A stretch of 64,000 nt of DNA from Mantis religiosa (GCA_030765055.1 CM060947.1:220998513-221062512), one strand, 5' to 3'; shown: positions 12,869-25,960, numbered from the stretch's first letter. Program-made: numbers and translations. Notes: generated by a model from the letters alone, not told the origin.

Positions 12869-15800
12869 ATTCCTGTTCCAACACTATGGTTCTTCAATTG
12901 TTTCTGCTCATTACATTTAACAATTGTAGAATTTAAGACGTGTGCATAGAGCACTCTGATCTTAAATATTAAGGTGCCACTGATCCATTTGTATATATAA
13001 GAAATCTCTAATGTAACTATTTTTCAAAAGGTTATCTCACTTACATTTGAGCACATACCCTTGAGGGTTGAGGAAGATTTGTAAATGTAACACATGACAC
13101 CTGCAAATCACTTTAACTCCATTTTAACTGTTTTTTAGATAAAGGATCCTGTTTCACTGGTTGAACATACTCGCGGGAGGATTGCTGCATAGGGCGTCAA
13201 CATGTCCTGTCGTGCTTCTAGTGATTCATTAATTTCAATTTGAAGAAACTAAAGTTTCCAGCTACTTTCGGTAGGTTTGGCCATACCGTACTTGCACGAA
13301 ACAATGCTTTTTTGTATCTGACTTATTGAATTAGATGTATATCAGTAACAAATTAAATTGTCTTCTTTTGATGTCTTATGGTATTTTAGTTTAGGTTATG
13401 AAGGCTGCACTAAGCATATTTGCATACATTATAAGCTCTGGGCTATTATGGAGCCTGCTTCGTTAACATTTCATTTTTGGACTATGTTATTCCTTCCAAA
13501 TACTTCTATCACATTTAGTTTTCCAACCATTTCTTCGCCACAGAGGCATCTTGCATTAAAGATTTAAATTCCCTTGCCTGCCCAAGACGCTCGTCAACTG
13601 TCAGAGGGGTTTTAAATGTACACGCTCTAAAAATGAATCAATGCTGTTCAATGCAAATTCGCAAATTTAAGTATTAAATAATTAAAGAGTTAATTAGTTT
13701 TTTACACTGACATTAAAGACACCTGTGAACTAACAAAGATTAAATACGGAATACTTCACAAACATAATATTACTATGTGTTCTTGCAGTCTTCGTGTTTG
13801 GAGATTCCTAAGTAATTGTATCGTTAGTATTTTTGGCACAATACGTATATTTTAAATATGCTTTAAAACTACAATAAGGTGCTATTTTGTGCAGTGAATT
13901 CTGCATTACATCCCAGAAATAACTCCCTGATATCTTCAGCAAATATGTAAACCCGAGCCCATATTTTGGAGAAAGGGGTAGTATGCTATTAAGTGCCTAA
14001 TGTATGTGGTTCCTTTATCTGTTACTTTTGTCATTTTTGGATTTGAACAGCCTTTTCGGTCATTTGTATTGACTAATCCAAGGCGAAACAGCTCTTTTCG
14101 GGCAAAGGTTTACTGCCAAGTAACTGAGTCCTTCATCTCTAACCACTACAGGTGCCATGTATGAATTGCGTAGTATGATATAATTTGTTTTTTCAGATGC
14201 GTTTAAAGAAAACTTGAGTGAAATTTCAGGATGACTAAACATCATCTAGGTTATAATGCAGAACACTTTAGGATTAGCATAGCTATTACTTACTTTAAAA
14301 TTATATATGCTAATACATTTTGAAAAGGATGATATAATTGAGAAAACACTACTTTTTCAGTGATTAGATCTATTGAATAAATAATTAGCTTAAAATTAGC
14401 AGGCATGTATGCATCTATATTCTATAAAAATTTAACCCTGGGATTTTGAATCGTTACTAAGAATAAATTTGACAGATTCTGATGGCTTAATACAGCTTCT
14501 AATTTCACATTAATTCTGATTTGTAGAGCATCGATCCCAGTATGTCACACTGTTATTTGTATACAAACGGCGTTGATAGATTTTTATCAGTTGGACACAT
14601 TGGGAATTGCAGAAAACTTATTATAATACTTATTGGACCAAATCACGAATAAATCTATGCACATAACTTCAGTTAAGTGACTCCTGCTATGTTCAAATAT
14701 TCTTTATTAGAAAGACATATCTTAAGGGATAGATTGCGTATTAATATCCAATTTAAGTAAGTTAAGTGGCTGGCCAATTAGCACACAGACCAAATCTCAA
14801 GGGGACAGAGGGGTAATCACAGTTAGCGGGGTCAAGGGGCGGGGAAAATCTGAGGCAGATGACACCCCGGGGGCCACTTCTGTTTCACTCCTAACTGCAT
14901 TACTGCCCCTCAACCCCCCCAAAATAAAAGGCGAACCATGAAAACTAACACCTTTACGCACTTAGGCAGCGGCGGGAATTCAATTTGGTCGCCAAATTTT
15001 CATTTAACGTCAGAACTGAACAAGAATCTACTGTAACGGAACGCATTTGGGCCGTTAAATTAAATAACATTTGCATATTCAAGCAATGCGCAGACAAATA
15101 TTGAAGTTAGTGGCCCTAAATGTAGAAAAAATAGTTTTTTGACTGTGTAAACTGCTGAAAACTTTAGTTCGCGCTACATTTTTTACAGTAAAATCTGCTT
15201 CATATATGTGAATTTTAAGGGTACCCATTTGTGACTAAATTCAATAAAAGTAAAAAAAAAGTTCACAAATAGAATTTTAGTGTTATCAAACACCAGAAAC
15301 TTTCTAATTTTATTTCATTTAGCTTTTATGCCTTCACGGACTTACAGTGTCTGTCGTATAGGGCTTGAAATATCTGCAAGTAAAGCTAGCCATCCAAACC
15401 ATTGTGGCACAAAAGGTGTTTTTTCTGTGTGAAAGTGGAAAACTTAACATCCTTTAATTAATAACAAATTCTAAATTCATAAAATCCTCTAATAATTTTA
15501 TAACTTAAATTTGTTCAACAAAAAAAGATCAATATTAATTAAATATATTAAAGAAATTAAAAATAATAATAACAAATACAAAATATCAAAGGATAGTTTA
15601 ATAAAAATATTAGTTTTGGAAATTAATGATAAGAATTTCTTTCCATTCAAAGGAGAACTCAGGAATATTTAAATACTAAATTAGAAGCAATGAAGGAGCG
15701 TCTTTTAACATACCTACTACAAATTTTATTTTTCTGCTACTACATCAAAAGTATCTCACTTTTGATCTATGAAAGTGACATTTTGTACGCTATTTGCGAA

Positions 15801-16060
15801 AGAAAATAAACAAGGTTACGAACGTTTTATTTAATATAACATACAACTTCATTTTTACTTATTCAACAAATTGATTATCTTTATTTTTCGAGAGGTTACT
15901 AAAGGTTATATCGTGTTACTTAAAGCTACAGCAGAAACCTCAAAAGTAATGTTGCAATACTTTCTTAAGATATATGGTTCGTCTGTACCTTTTCCTACCA
16001 AATAATACAATTGCTGGTCTGCATATTTATCTTCAACACAGAACCTTGTAGATCTGCCAA
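12869..16060. other. AT-rich non-coding stretch
   Basis: About 3.2 kb with no recognisable gene. A GC-richer patch at 14790-14960 containing several G and C runs has no coding potential that I can see. Poly-A-rich DNA runs from 15470 to 15610. Confidence 0.5.
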
Positions 16061-16065
16061 ATTTT

Positions 16066-16395
16066 CTACGTAGGCAGAGCTTTCACTACGTCGATGCTGC
16101 TGCGTCCCCAAAATGCGCCCTCAAAGAAGTTATGAGTAGGGTGCAGCACAGGAGGATGGGACGTGTACAGTGGCCCGATCCATCTCAGCCGCTGTAAGCG
16201 GTCCCTGAAACTATGGGCGGCTACTTTATATCCAAACTCCTTAATTACCCCTCCAGGGACATGAACATAACACGGCTGACTGCACCTCGGATCAAGTCTC
16301 CCAGCGGGAGAATACACATTCTGTTACCAACAATTGAACCGAGTTCTCACTGTTTGGCAAGCAGCAGCGCTACCACAACGTTGAGATGACTTCTT
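16066..16395 (-). repeat. Possible SINE with tRNA-like head
   Basis: The minus strand from about 16390 has a box A-like run (GTGGTAGCGCTGCTGC) followed by a box B-like run (CTCGGTTCAATTG) at a tRNA-like distance, then 250 bp of relatively GC-rich DNA. The 83-codon minus-strand open frame at 16066-16317 falls in this body and resembles no family I know. No second copy is in the window, so the SINE call rests on the box spacing alone. Confidence 0.35.
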
Positions 16396-18009
16396 ACTGA
16401 CTGCTCTGCTAATTATGGTAATTGTAATGTGAATCTAATAGGGTATGGCATATCTAATTTTTGTTGAAGCATCTTCTACCTATCATTGGAAAAAATGACA
16501 GAGAAGGAAAAATACAAATTTGTAAACTTCTAAAACGGCTGCCGTTTAATATGTATTCATTTTTTGCATAGTAATGTCATTTAAAATAACGTCCATTCTT
16601 AGCAATTCAGTATTTTGAAAAATTTCCTTTAATGTTTTTCGGTTATTTTCAAAGTCGAAAGATTTAGAAGCTTCAGATAAGCAGAAAAATATTTCCAAAT
16701 AAAGTTTAAATAATAACAGAAGGGTTTACTAGAATGCTAACCCGGAGCTTTTTGAGCAAAGTTTTCATTCATATTTTACAAGATTAAAACGGCAGAATAA
16801 GGCAGTGAAAAATACGCGTAAGGTAGGAACGGAATGGTTAGAGTTTTGTGGCTGAACACTGGACTTATTTTATGTAAGAACCACGTGCAAGAACCGCATA
16901 GGCTTCCAGAATATGAAGTAACCCGAATGGAACAATGCTCTCAGAATGGGAAACCTGCCAAATGCTGTAGTAATACTCCGCGGGAAATGTAGTGGAAGTA
17001 AAATAACATTAGTCCATACTTAAGGTATTGTACACTAGTATTGATTAGTAATTCTATAAGTATAAAATATATCTCTGAGGAATATGCCTTTTTGCTGTGA
17101 TAAATATAATGTGAAGTAAGAAATAGGGAACTGAGGAAACCTTGCAACTCGAACCACCGAGACTGAGCTAAGGAGGAACGGAGAATTTAAGGAATATTAA
17201 GATGTTTTAGGTCGCAGTCAGGTCGTCCAAAAAGGACGCAGTGTTCATATGTATATACTATACTGGGAGTTCATTTATAATGGTTTCTTTGGTGGCCGCG
17301 CATACGACACCACTTTCCGGCGAGCCGTAAGTTTGAACCAGTTGAAGAAAGTAGGAATGATTGCATAAAAGGTGTCTAGATCAGAGTAGCAGAAGTTAAC
17401 TTGTCTGGCTTGGTTCATGAAGCCTTCCATATAAGTCACAGCAATAGCTTCTTCCGGTAGCTTATTAGGAAGCTTTTCAACAGCGAAATCACAAATTGAA
17501 AGACAAGATTAGCGCAGTGATTAGTTTGGTAAGCTTTTAAAAATATAGTACACAACTAAGGGGCGGGGAAGAATAAATTCCCAGTAACGTTTGCTCTATA
17601 TTTTGCATACCTATATGTCATTTATGCAGGTCATGCAATCATAAAGCACATAAAATAGCTAATATATTCACATTTATCTTAGATTTCTTGGAAGACTCTT
17701 TAGGAGTTGTGGATACCTTTCCATTAAGTCGTCAATGCAGCGGGTTCACACCTCCCTCCATTCACTCTGGTTCGTCAATAGTACCTGCTCAAACAGAAAG
17801 GTTCGATGTATTGTCACTACCTTCTACCATTACGACATGCTGCATGAAGTCAAAGATAAGAGTAATAAGATTTATTTCATATCATGTGTGGGCAGATACA
17901 GAGGGTTCCCACGTGATAAATTTCTGTAAATTCTGCACATAATAGCTAACTAGCAACTCCCATTTAAGAAGCTTCTTGGCCCATGGATTACGCACATTGT
18001 CTGTTCCAC
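16396..18009. other. Non-coding; possible tRNA-like fragment
   Basis: No gene recognised. About 17280-17345 plus (GTGGCCGCGCATACGACACC ... GTTTGAACCAG) looks like a decayed tRNA-derived head. The open frame at 17688-17942 has no family resemblance. Confidence 0.4.
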
Positions 18010-18613
18010 TTTTACACAGTAGTTGTCTCCATCTGTTGGCTTCCTAATAAGCTGCCGGAAGAAGCATTCTCTTCTGCTGTCTGCCCACATCTCTTCTCTC
18101 TGCTGGTATATAATTTAGTGGTTATTTTCGGAAATCTATCATAGTCCATCCTTTCCATGTGTAACAGCCAATTATTGCTGTAGTGTCTTATGTCTTCATT
18201 TTTAGAATTCACTTTCAGCTTTGTTATTATTACATCATTATTTATGTGGTCTAGATATGTACATCCCTTAGTTCTTCTCAAGAATTTCAGTTCAGATCCT
18301 TGCATCTTGATTTCTATCTTCTTTGTTATAACCAGGTCTTCATTTCCTAATAAAAGCACTGACTTTATAAAATTGTATCCTTATGTCCTTCCTGGTTTTA
18401 TTTCTTAAAGCATTGTGTAATGTTCCGCATGCAATTTGAAATCTTGACAGATTCAGTTGAATATATCTTTCATTCTCTGAACTTATTTCACACCCAAATA
18501 ATCTGAAACTTGAGACCAGTACTAAAGGCTCATAATCTAAAGCAATTTTAGATTTTATTTGTTGCCAAAAGGTTATTATCTTCGTTTTGTTTAGAAATAT
18601 TAAAATCATACTT

Positions 18614-18825
18614 TTTGATTAAAGCTTCACGGGTGATCAGCTGCGTCAAATTTAAGAAGATCGAGATTTCGAGCATTTTAGACTCTATGGCCTTCATTAG
18701 GAACGGAGTCCATTTTACAGTGAGCGTAAAATGGCCGGAAGCTCGATCTTCTTAAATTTGACGCAGCTGATCACCCGTGAAGCCTTAACCATTAACGCTC
18801 GTCGCGAAAGCTCCAAGTCTTACAG
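18614..18825. mobile_element. Foldback (hairpin) element with 42-bp perfect arms
   Basis: 212 bp inserted in the LINE. The arms 18624-18665 and 18742-18783 are perfect inverted complements over 42 bp, and extend to 47 bp with one mismatch by including TTAA on each side. They are separated by a 76-nt loop that holds a second small hairpin (CCATTTTAC 18710-18718 with GTAAAATGG 18726-18734). Direct repeats CATACTT at 18607-18613 and 18826-18832 flank the insertion; because the surrounding LINE protein reads NKKY on one side and KKYDF on the other, they are a genuine target-site duplication. There is no coding capacity, so it must be mobilised in trans. Class unknown; the TTAA next to the arms could also suggest a piggyBac-type target, but the 7-bp duplication fits the LINE context better. 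Confidence 0.8.
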
Positions 18826-18899
18826 CATACTTCTTATTTAATACATTTATTAATTCGTATATAGTACTTTATAAATCATCTTCACTTTTCTGTAATAAT

Positions 18900-20627
18900 T
18901 AATGCTGTAGATCGATCAAAATGTTTAATCGATTAACCGTGTTACTTTAATCGAGTAATCTATCGATTAATCAACATATTATATATTCGAAAATTAGGTG
19001 TAATGATTATATTAAGTACTTTAGCACTCTGTATATTTAATTATTTATGAAACTTTTAAACATTTAGATTAAAAATTTGTGTTTACATCAAGTGTACTTG
19101 CTTTATATATGTATTGAATTGATTCTACAATATTTTTGTAATTAATTATTTAGTGACGTATTATATCATATCTACTAAGATTTGTAAGACTGGCATGCAA
19201 ATTATATGGTAGTTTGCATAAAGACTCCCCTAGCCACTGTTGTTTCATCCATGATTTTAAACATGTAAGTGCATTCACATGCTTTGAACAAAGTGCTGCT
19301 CTTCGTTTGGTGACATTTCCTGCATCACTAAACACACATTCACAGGGAACCTATGTAGCTGGTACACAAAGTAATTTATTTGCTGTAGATTGAAGAATTG
19401 GCAACTGGATAGAATATGTCTTCCACCACTAAAGAGGTTTTGCGAAGTCGCCATCCAGTTCTCCCAAAGACTTGTATAATTCTAAGTAACTTTGATTATC
19501 TACTGAAGTTCAAAGCTTCCCTTTAATGCTTCCAATAGCTTAGATCTTTCAATATCTTATAACATTTCAATTCGTCTACTTGCATTTTTTGACAAAAGAA
19601 TATACAAGCTGTTTCCAAAGGTTTCTTCTGAAACTCCTTTTATCCCTTCATCCGAAACAATATTAATAGTTCGGCTAAACTTTACTATCCATTTTACGAT
19701 TTTATTTGTTAATTCAGCTTCCTTGAATGAAGAAATCGGTTTGGTTATGAAATTATTCAGATTGGACTGCGATGCTTAAGGAAAAGTTGAGATGATTCGT
19801 TAGCACTTTGAAATGGATGGATGTGTTTCAAAGCATAATTCAAACTACTTGTACTACCACAATAACTAAATGATTTGCCACAACGTTTTCAAAATACTTC
19901 TTTTTCTGTCAGATGCTTTACCAGATTAATTTAGCTGAAAGCCGAAATATACACCCAATTTCCCACGCAAATTTTCGTATGCCTTAATTTTAATTTCACT
20001 CAACACAAAACGTTTTTCCTTATTTTAACTCTTAACCAAAACTTTCACTCACTCACGAAATCAGAAACGTTATTGGCTTACTACGGTTTACAGCAAAGTT
20101 ACACCACCACCAGCGCTGAGAATAGGGATCAGCTATTGTTTCCATAGCTGCGTAAGCGAAGTGTTCGGTTCAAGACTGTATAGCTCAGTTTATGATAGCA
20201 AGCGATAAATAATAATCAGTTATATACGATATGTTGTCACATACAAGTTGTAAGGAAAGAAACCTCTCTGTCAGCATCTGTATATGGTTATGTATCTCTT
20301 ACAATATTTCACTACAGAAGTGCTATTTAGACTCTCTCGTAGTTCAGAGTTATTTATTTTACCTATCGGGAGTTATATTATCTCAAAGTTCAAAGAACAT
20401 TACGTGTCCAGCCAAAGCCTGATGCGTTGGAAAGGCTTTTTAGGTTGGAAGCCATACGTCAAAACAAAGAGGGCCAAATTTGGTTAAAAGAGATTTGATT
20501 AATATTTATTGTAATCGATTAATTTTAATCGACTCAATTATCCGACTGAAATATTTTAATCTTTAATTTATCATAACAAATTAATCGATTAATCGTTTCG
20601 GTTAATCGATTAAATCACGCAGCACTA
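18900..20627 (-). mobile_element. hAT-superfamily DNA transposon, degenerate
   Basis: Minus strand. The C-terminal hAT dimerisation region is clear around 19360-19150: 'VPCECVFSDAGNVTKRRAAL' followed by 'HVNALTCLKSWMKQQW'. Upstream, frames are broken by stops, and the N-terminal zinc-finger part (about 19990-19840) is barely recognisable. Both ends carry the ATCGATTAACC-type terminal sequence: right end complement 'TAGTGCTGCGTGATTTAATC', left end AATGCTGTAG ... TTTAATCGATTAACC. The flanks AATTTTAC and ATTATTAC (read on the minus strand) are a decayed 8-bp target duplication, as expected for hAT. It sits inside the LINE at 18010-20945 and is inactive. Confidence 0.8.
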
Positions 20628-20945
20628 GTAAAATTACTGCATCGTCTGCAAATAATAAAGCCCTTATCTCAGTTTGGTTATTTAGTACGATTCCTTTGTT
20701 AAAAAGCTGCTTCCATTTTAGGAAAGTATTATTTATATACATATATGAAATAAAGCGAGTGATAATGTAAATCCTTGTCTGACCCCTTTACTTATTGTTC
20801 GGCTTGTGCTTTTTTCTTTAACTGTGTTTATAATTATATTTTAACCTTCATATAAGTCTTTCAGTATTTTAATTAGAGTCTGGTACAACCATATTTTTTC
20901 CATTATGTTCTACAGTTTTTCTCTAAAAGACTTAATCATTCTATA

Positions 20946-23049
20946 CTAACTACTACTACTACTAACTACCAATTCAGCTGTAAATGGCGATAGACATACC
21001 AAACCTTACGTCATCACATGGTGCCAAGTAGGTGATTCATTTCAAACAGTGACGTCATAGATTATAAAGAGCAGACAGATTTAAAAATCATCACGATGTA
21101 TTAAAACATTTAAAGCAGCCCTCTGCATTTTAAAAAGCGAAATTTGAGACTCTTAACTACGGCGTTATACTAAGTTGCTTACTCTGAAAGCGTTTGTCAT
21201 CTTCAATTTCGGGATTTTTCAATTTTACAATTTCAATTTTTGACACTTATGATGTTAAAATTGAAGTTAAACTTCAAAATTAGTCCAAATTCAAATACAT
21301 CTAAGTGAAACACGAGAATGCAAAAGTTGTAAAATTTGTTATTGAATAATAATTGCAAATACTTATACAAATATATTAAATAAAATAATAATGTTAACCT
21401 GTAAAATAATCATAACGCCCTTAATGTCTAGCAATGCACTAGTGAAATTGAATGAAAACCTGAAAAAATGCCAAAACCTATGTATGGGCTTCTGCTGGAT
21501 GTATACTCCATACTTTGAACTGCTGGCTTTGATTTACTCATATCGGCAATATTTGTCATTTTGAAACATCACTGAACATGTATATACAGATTTTCTCGAA
21601 AACCTTGTTTGAATTTTTAATTATTTAAATTGCTTCAGCTGTTAAACTGATTGGCCGATTAACTTGCAATTTTCCGCAGAACGCCACGAATGATTGCTAA
21701 ACGGGCCCACATGACAAGCTTATAATTTTATAATCACCTCTAGTTTGATGATACATCTATATAGTGAGCTGTAGAAATGTATGAAATCGAAAAAAATGCC
21801 AGAATGCCAGAGGCTTATACCTTTTTTCTATAATACCTTTATTTCATATTTAAAATGCTCAACTTTGAAGTTCCTTATAATGATTCGGTAAAGGTAAAAT
21901 AAAATCCTTATTAGCGTATAACAAAACTGTTTAGCACCAGGGGCATTCTAATTAATGAATTAAATGATTAAATGCACAAGAAACACAGTAATATCTCTAA
22001 AAGATATCTGATTTCCATTTTATATTACATTATCACACTGCTTCGTCATCCGTGGGTAGCCGACGTTAGTGTATGTTTATGAAAAAACCTTCTACCTCAT
22101 TTACTGAGAAGAGGGGAATGACAAATAAATTTTTATAATGTATCCCAACCTAGATTAATCCTGCTGTAAGCCTGTGGGTGGGAAGAGAGACAGAGACAGA
22201 TATATTTGGACAGAAAACGGTTAAGCTGTTGATTGGTTTAGCGAAGTTAATGGACGTTTTCTTTTATTTGCATAAACCCCTCCGTTAAGTACAGTACTAT
22301 AAGTAGTTTTCTATTGCTCTGCGAGAGCTAATTTCAGAGAGAGAAATGTACAAATGTTTCGATTCTTATAAACGTAATACTCCCTCATTTTATCTTTCTG
22401 CTTCACATACCACATAAATATGTTCTGTATGATATATACAGGTTAGACAGGAGACAGGTGAAATTATACGCACAACTATGCAACATACTTTTATTCAGCT
22501 ACAATCCCTAATTTGTGGCGACATATATAACGGTTGCTTAATATGTTTGGAGGTAGAGATGATGTCCTCGAAGCACCAAACGCCATATGTAACGTAATAT
22601 TACGTATGCGATGGAGAGATGCAGAATCCTGATGATGAAGCCATGGGATGATGAATTATAGAGTCTCACAAAGTGGTGCGTTATGTAACAATATGTTACT
22701 TATTGGTATGTGGAGAAAAGAAAAGATGGTAATTCTGGAAGTACTGGATGTCCTTTGGCGTAGCTCAAGTCAGTAGAACCTGGGAGCTCTGGATTCACGG
22801 TGTGGTATAGAGCGAGTAAATTAAATTTTCACACAATTGCGAAATAATTGATTTATTTCCAATTTAAGGGGAGGGACGTACGAGAAAATGTTAAAAAAAG
22901 CTAATCTTTTTATTGTTTTGTAAAATAGTATATAGTGTTAGCTATCAAACAACAAAATATTATGACTCTACGTGGTATGTATGTATCTTTAAATAATTAA
23001 ACGCCCTGGTGTTGCATAGTAGCATAGCAGCAACACACCTTCCATCTTC
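20946..23049. other. AT-rich non-coding stretch
   Basis: No gene or repeat recognised. It includes the run of ACT triplets at about 20950-20970 bordering the LINE. Confidence 0.55.
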
Positions 23050-23465
23050 CATCAGCTGTCTTGGACTCAATAAAGCCCACCAACCAATTCTTAGCCCACG
23101 CAGACTTGCTAAAAAATGTTTATGGAGAGACGCAAAATCCAAATGAATGCCTCAACACTTTGATTTGAGAAAGGTGTCCCAAAACATCATTTGTGTCTTC
23201 CATGGTGGTTAAAATTGCTACATTTGATGCTGCAATAGAGTTTAATGGCGGGAACGTTGGCAGAAACAAAGTTATGCATCATATAGAGTATCAACCTGGT
23301 CTGTTTATGGAAACGATTTTTCAGAGTATCGACCACATTCGCATCGCTGGTGCAGAAAGAACTATGAAATTAATTCAGAAAAAAGCAAGACAGAAGAGTA
23401 ATTTAAAAAGAAAGGCTGAAGAAGACCAGAATGAGGATACAGACTATGGACATGGGAAGTTTTGA
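23050..23465 (+). pseudogene. Mutator-like transposase C-terminal fragment
   Basis: Plus strand. With two frame changes, the segment reads 'LPSAVLDSIKP', 'AHADLLKN', 'GETQNPNECLNTLI' (about 23050-23160) and then the open frame 23193-23465, 'VVKIATFDAAIEFNGGNVGR' with a lysine/arginine-rich tail near 'KARQKSNLKRKAEED'. From memory, this series (NPNE-LN, then FDA-FN-G, then a basic tail) is typical of a transposon-linked protein family in arthropods and cnidarians that carries a Mutator-like transposase domain. The family name is less certain than its TE origin. The N-terminal part is missing and the copy is frameshifted. Confidence 0.5.
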
Positions 23466-24640
23466 CTTAAAATTTAAAGGCAAACTGAAAAATACTTATT
23501 TTACTTTAATTGCCGTTCCCCGTAACTTGCATTTTCTACAACTTCAACCCATTTTTCTCTCAAACTACTTCATCTACAGTGATGCAATTTAGCACACAGC
23601 TTTCTTATGCCACAGTGAACATTTTGTTTGTTTTGGAATTTAAGATTAAGCTCCAGATGGAATGTGATGATCCAAGATATATGAAATTATTTTAGTTTTT
23701 AAAGGATGCATATGATTAAAATATTGTTTCTATACAGCTTCATTAAGAAATCTAAATCTAACAAATTCATTTCTAGTGTGTTTTAAAATAACATACAAAA
23801 TTTCAGGAATATAGCATTTGTGAATTTTGAAAAAAATGGGCTTAAGTTTGTAAATATCTCTGCATACAGAAAAATATGTAGCATTAGTTCCCAACAATGG
23901 GAAATTATGAAAAAAATAGTTCATATTAATTGTATTATCTTAAATGAGTATACTAAATTTCACTTCTCTAACTTAAAAACTTTGGATGTTATGGCTATTT
24001 ATGTAAGACCCTGAATATTTGCATACGTCCCCTCCTTAAAATTATTCAATCTTTTAATTATATTTTAATTACAACACTCCTCTTATCGATGATGAACAAA
24101 TTGCATTCACGCCTTTCATTAAGAAATACTTCTTATGTCCGACTTTCCAACACACACAAAGTATTAGATTTAACGTCCTTCACATCCTACGTTCCGGGAT
24201 CAAGTGAGCTGATTTAAAACTCTCATTCTGATTGTAACCAATCGTTGCACCACATTTCTTTAAAGTTACATAATCTCAGTTTCTACAGTTTCTTTTTCAC
24301 ACGAAACAGTCATTTCAAACTAATCCTTTTTAAACACATAAAAACTTTCACTTCTCAGGGCTAAAACAAAAACAACGGTTACAACTAGCTTACTATGTTA
24401 AATTAAGCTGCATTTTATTTAACAATTACTAAAGGACACTGCTATTATATAATATGTTTGCATTCCTATACCAGACAGCTCTGTCTTAACGTGGTCAGTA
24501 TCGAGTTAATGCTATTAAGATGTTATTGTTTATCGTGTGGAGCTGCTTCTGTTATTTAGCACTGTATTTCCTGTACATTTCGCGTACCTCACAAGCCCAA
24601 GAAAATGTATGTATATGCTATTTAAAATCAGTAAATCTTC
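23466..24640. other. AT-rich non-coding stretch
   Basis: Nothing recognised. Confidence 0.55.
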
Positions 24641-24643
24641 ATC

Positions 24644-24985
24644 ATGGAGCAGGCCTGTGCTGCAGCCGAAATGAAACATAATCGAGGCAAACCTTTAAAA
24701 AGTGGAGAGTGGCGACTGATCGCTCATGGCTTCGCGATGCTTAAAGAAGGAAACGCGGAATCGTCTATAAAAACATTGAGAAAGACACTGGTGATCTGTT
24801 TGGTGTTTCCCCAAGTATTGTACATAGAGTTAGTATGAAACAGCAAGCATCGGAGCTCTAAGAACATCGGGAAATCGCTTAAATACAAACAGCTCATGGA
24901 GAAATATGACGATTTTACGGAAAGTGGTATACGCGATAAAGTTCATGATTATTTTTTTCAGAAATGAACCAACTCACAGATTTAG
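24644..24985 (+). pseudogene. N-terminal fragment of a Tc1/IS630-like DDE transposase
   Basis: The open frame begins 'MEQACAAAEMKHNRGKPLKS' and, after frameshifts near 24785 and 24840, continues 'NIGKSLKYKQLMEKYDDFTE' and 'GIRDKVHDYFFQKNEPT'. This resembles the helix-turn-helix start of insect DDE-superfamily endonuclease elements, where a 'D-FD...IR..IH.FY...E.PT' segment follows the HTH. The matching C-terminal part of the same kind of protein occurs 2.2 kb further on at 27156-27420. The break point is next to the TCAC microsatellite. Confidence 0.5.
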
Positions 24986-25019
24986 TAAGTTAATGTGTAA
25001 CCCAGCTCTATTTATTTGT

Positions 25020-25158
25020 CTCACTCACTCACTCACTCACTCGTTCATTCACTCACTCACTCACTCACTCACTCACTCACTCACTCACTCACTCACTCAC
25101 TCACTCACTCACTCACTCACTCACTCACTCACTCACTCACTCACTCACTCACTCACTC
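25020..25158. repeat. (TCAC)n microsatellite
   Basis: About 139 bp of ACTC/TCAC units with two early interruptions (TCGT, TCAT). The 'THSLTHSL' open frame over it is not a gene. Confidence 0.98.
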
Positions 25159-25429
25159 GGAACTGACAGGCTGTTAGCAGCCAGAAGGCTTTTGCTGCGT
25201 ACTCACCCAGGTTTTGGGTCTGACCGCAGGTTGAAAATTTTGATGATACAGGATGAGGTGAGATAATTTTGATGAAGAAATTTTGATGAGGTGGCCTTTT
25301 TCTCCTCTTTCTTGTACAGGATGCCAAACAACCTATTTGTTTACACCCTGGTGTTTTATTTGATTAAAATGGGGTAAATTTTGTAGCCTAACAGCTCATT
25401 TGGAGATTTTGGAGTTCAGCTTTTTCTGC

Positions 25430-25960
25430 TGTTTGGATTAACTCCTTGGTTACCTCGGATGACCGCATGCCATAAGGGGTACCCGGTGAAGCCTGAAGCG
25501 GCGTCTCGTAGCGTCGTAATCTCCTAGAAAACAAAACAGGGCGCTTCTGTGAGCTGGAATTTGGGCGTAGAATTTTGTCACCCGGTGCCTAATTTCGTCC
25601 TCCACGTATGGGAGAAGAGAAGCTTCGTGAAGCAACCTCACGGGGAAAGAACGACCCACGGAATAGATGGATCAGAGTCCTCTATTTTGTGCACGCTGAA
25701 GTTATGCTTGCCAGCTATCTGCAGCCATGCCCCAGATTTCACAGGCGTACAGCATGAGTGGGATTATCAGCGCTCGAAAGAGGCGTAGCTTTAAGCGGAC
25801 TGGCATCGAGCCCGAACCCAGAATTGGGTACAGAGAGGCAATAGCCCCCTGTACCCGTGCCGATAGTTCCCTGATGTGTCCGCGGAAAGTTAGGCCTCTA
25901 TCAAGTTGAAGGCCCAGGTACTTGATGGAATTAGTCTACTGTATCCTGCGGCATCTAAAG
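25430..25960 (-). pseudogene. Jockey-like LINE reverse transcriptase C-terminal remnant
   Basis: Minus strand, entering at about 25960: 'GNYRHGYRGLLPLYPILGSG', 'SMPVRLKLRLFRALIIPLML', 'YACEIWGMAADSWQA', then 'SFPVRLLHEASLLPYVEDEI'. This order (a short helix with YPILG, then LFRALIIPLMLYACEIWG, then a basic tail) is the usual end of Jockey-type RT proteins, just after the catalytic domain. Stops and a frameshift are present and everything upstream of this part is absent. Confidence 0.7.

Larger units (their letters stand above)
18010..20945 (-). pseudogene. Non-LTR retrotransposon (LINE) reverse transcriptase remnant, interrupted by two insertions
   Basis: Minus-strand reverse transcriptase remnant in three pieces. 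The N-terminal piece (about 20945-20630) reads through a degenerate RT core to the catalytic 'LLFADDAVI' motif near 20640. A short middle piece (about 18899-18833) reads 'QKSEDDL', stop, 'STIYELINVLNKKY'. The C-terminal piece (about 18613-18010) reads 'KKYDFNISK', then 'FGCEISSENER', 'RKDIRIQFYKV' and 'MKFLRRTKGCT'-like sequence (here LKFLRRTKGCT). The three join into one continuous LINE protein if the hAT (18900-20627) and foldback element (18614-18825) are removed. There are several frameshifts and stops, so it is dead. The same LINE group recurs at 46692-47550. I cannot assign the clade with confidence. Confidence 0.8.

Noticed and set aside
17451..18061. Inverted 23-bp match (17451-17473 and 18039-18061, one mismatch)
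   Set aside because: Isolated, short, and one arm lies in the LINE 3' region; no target duplication or element boundary.
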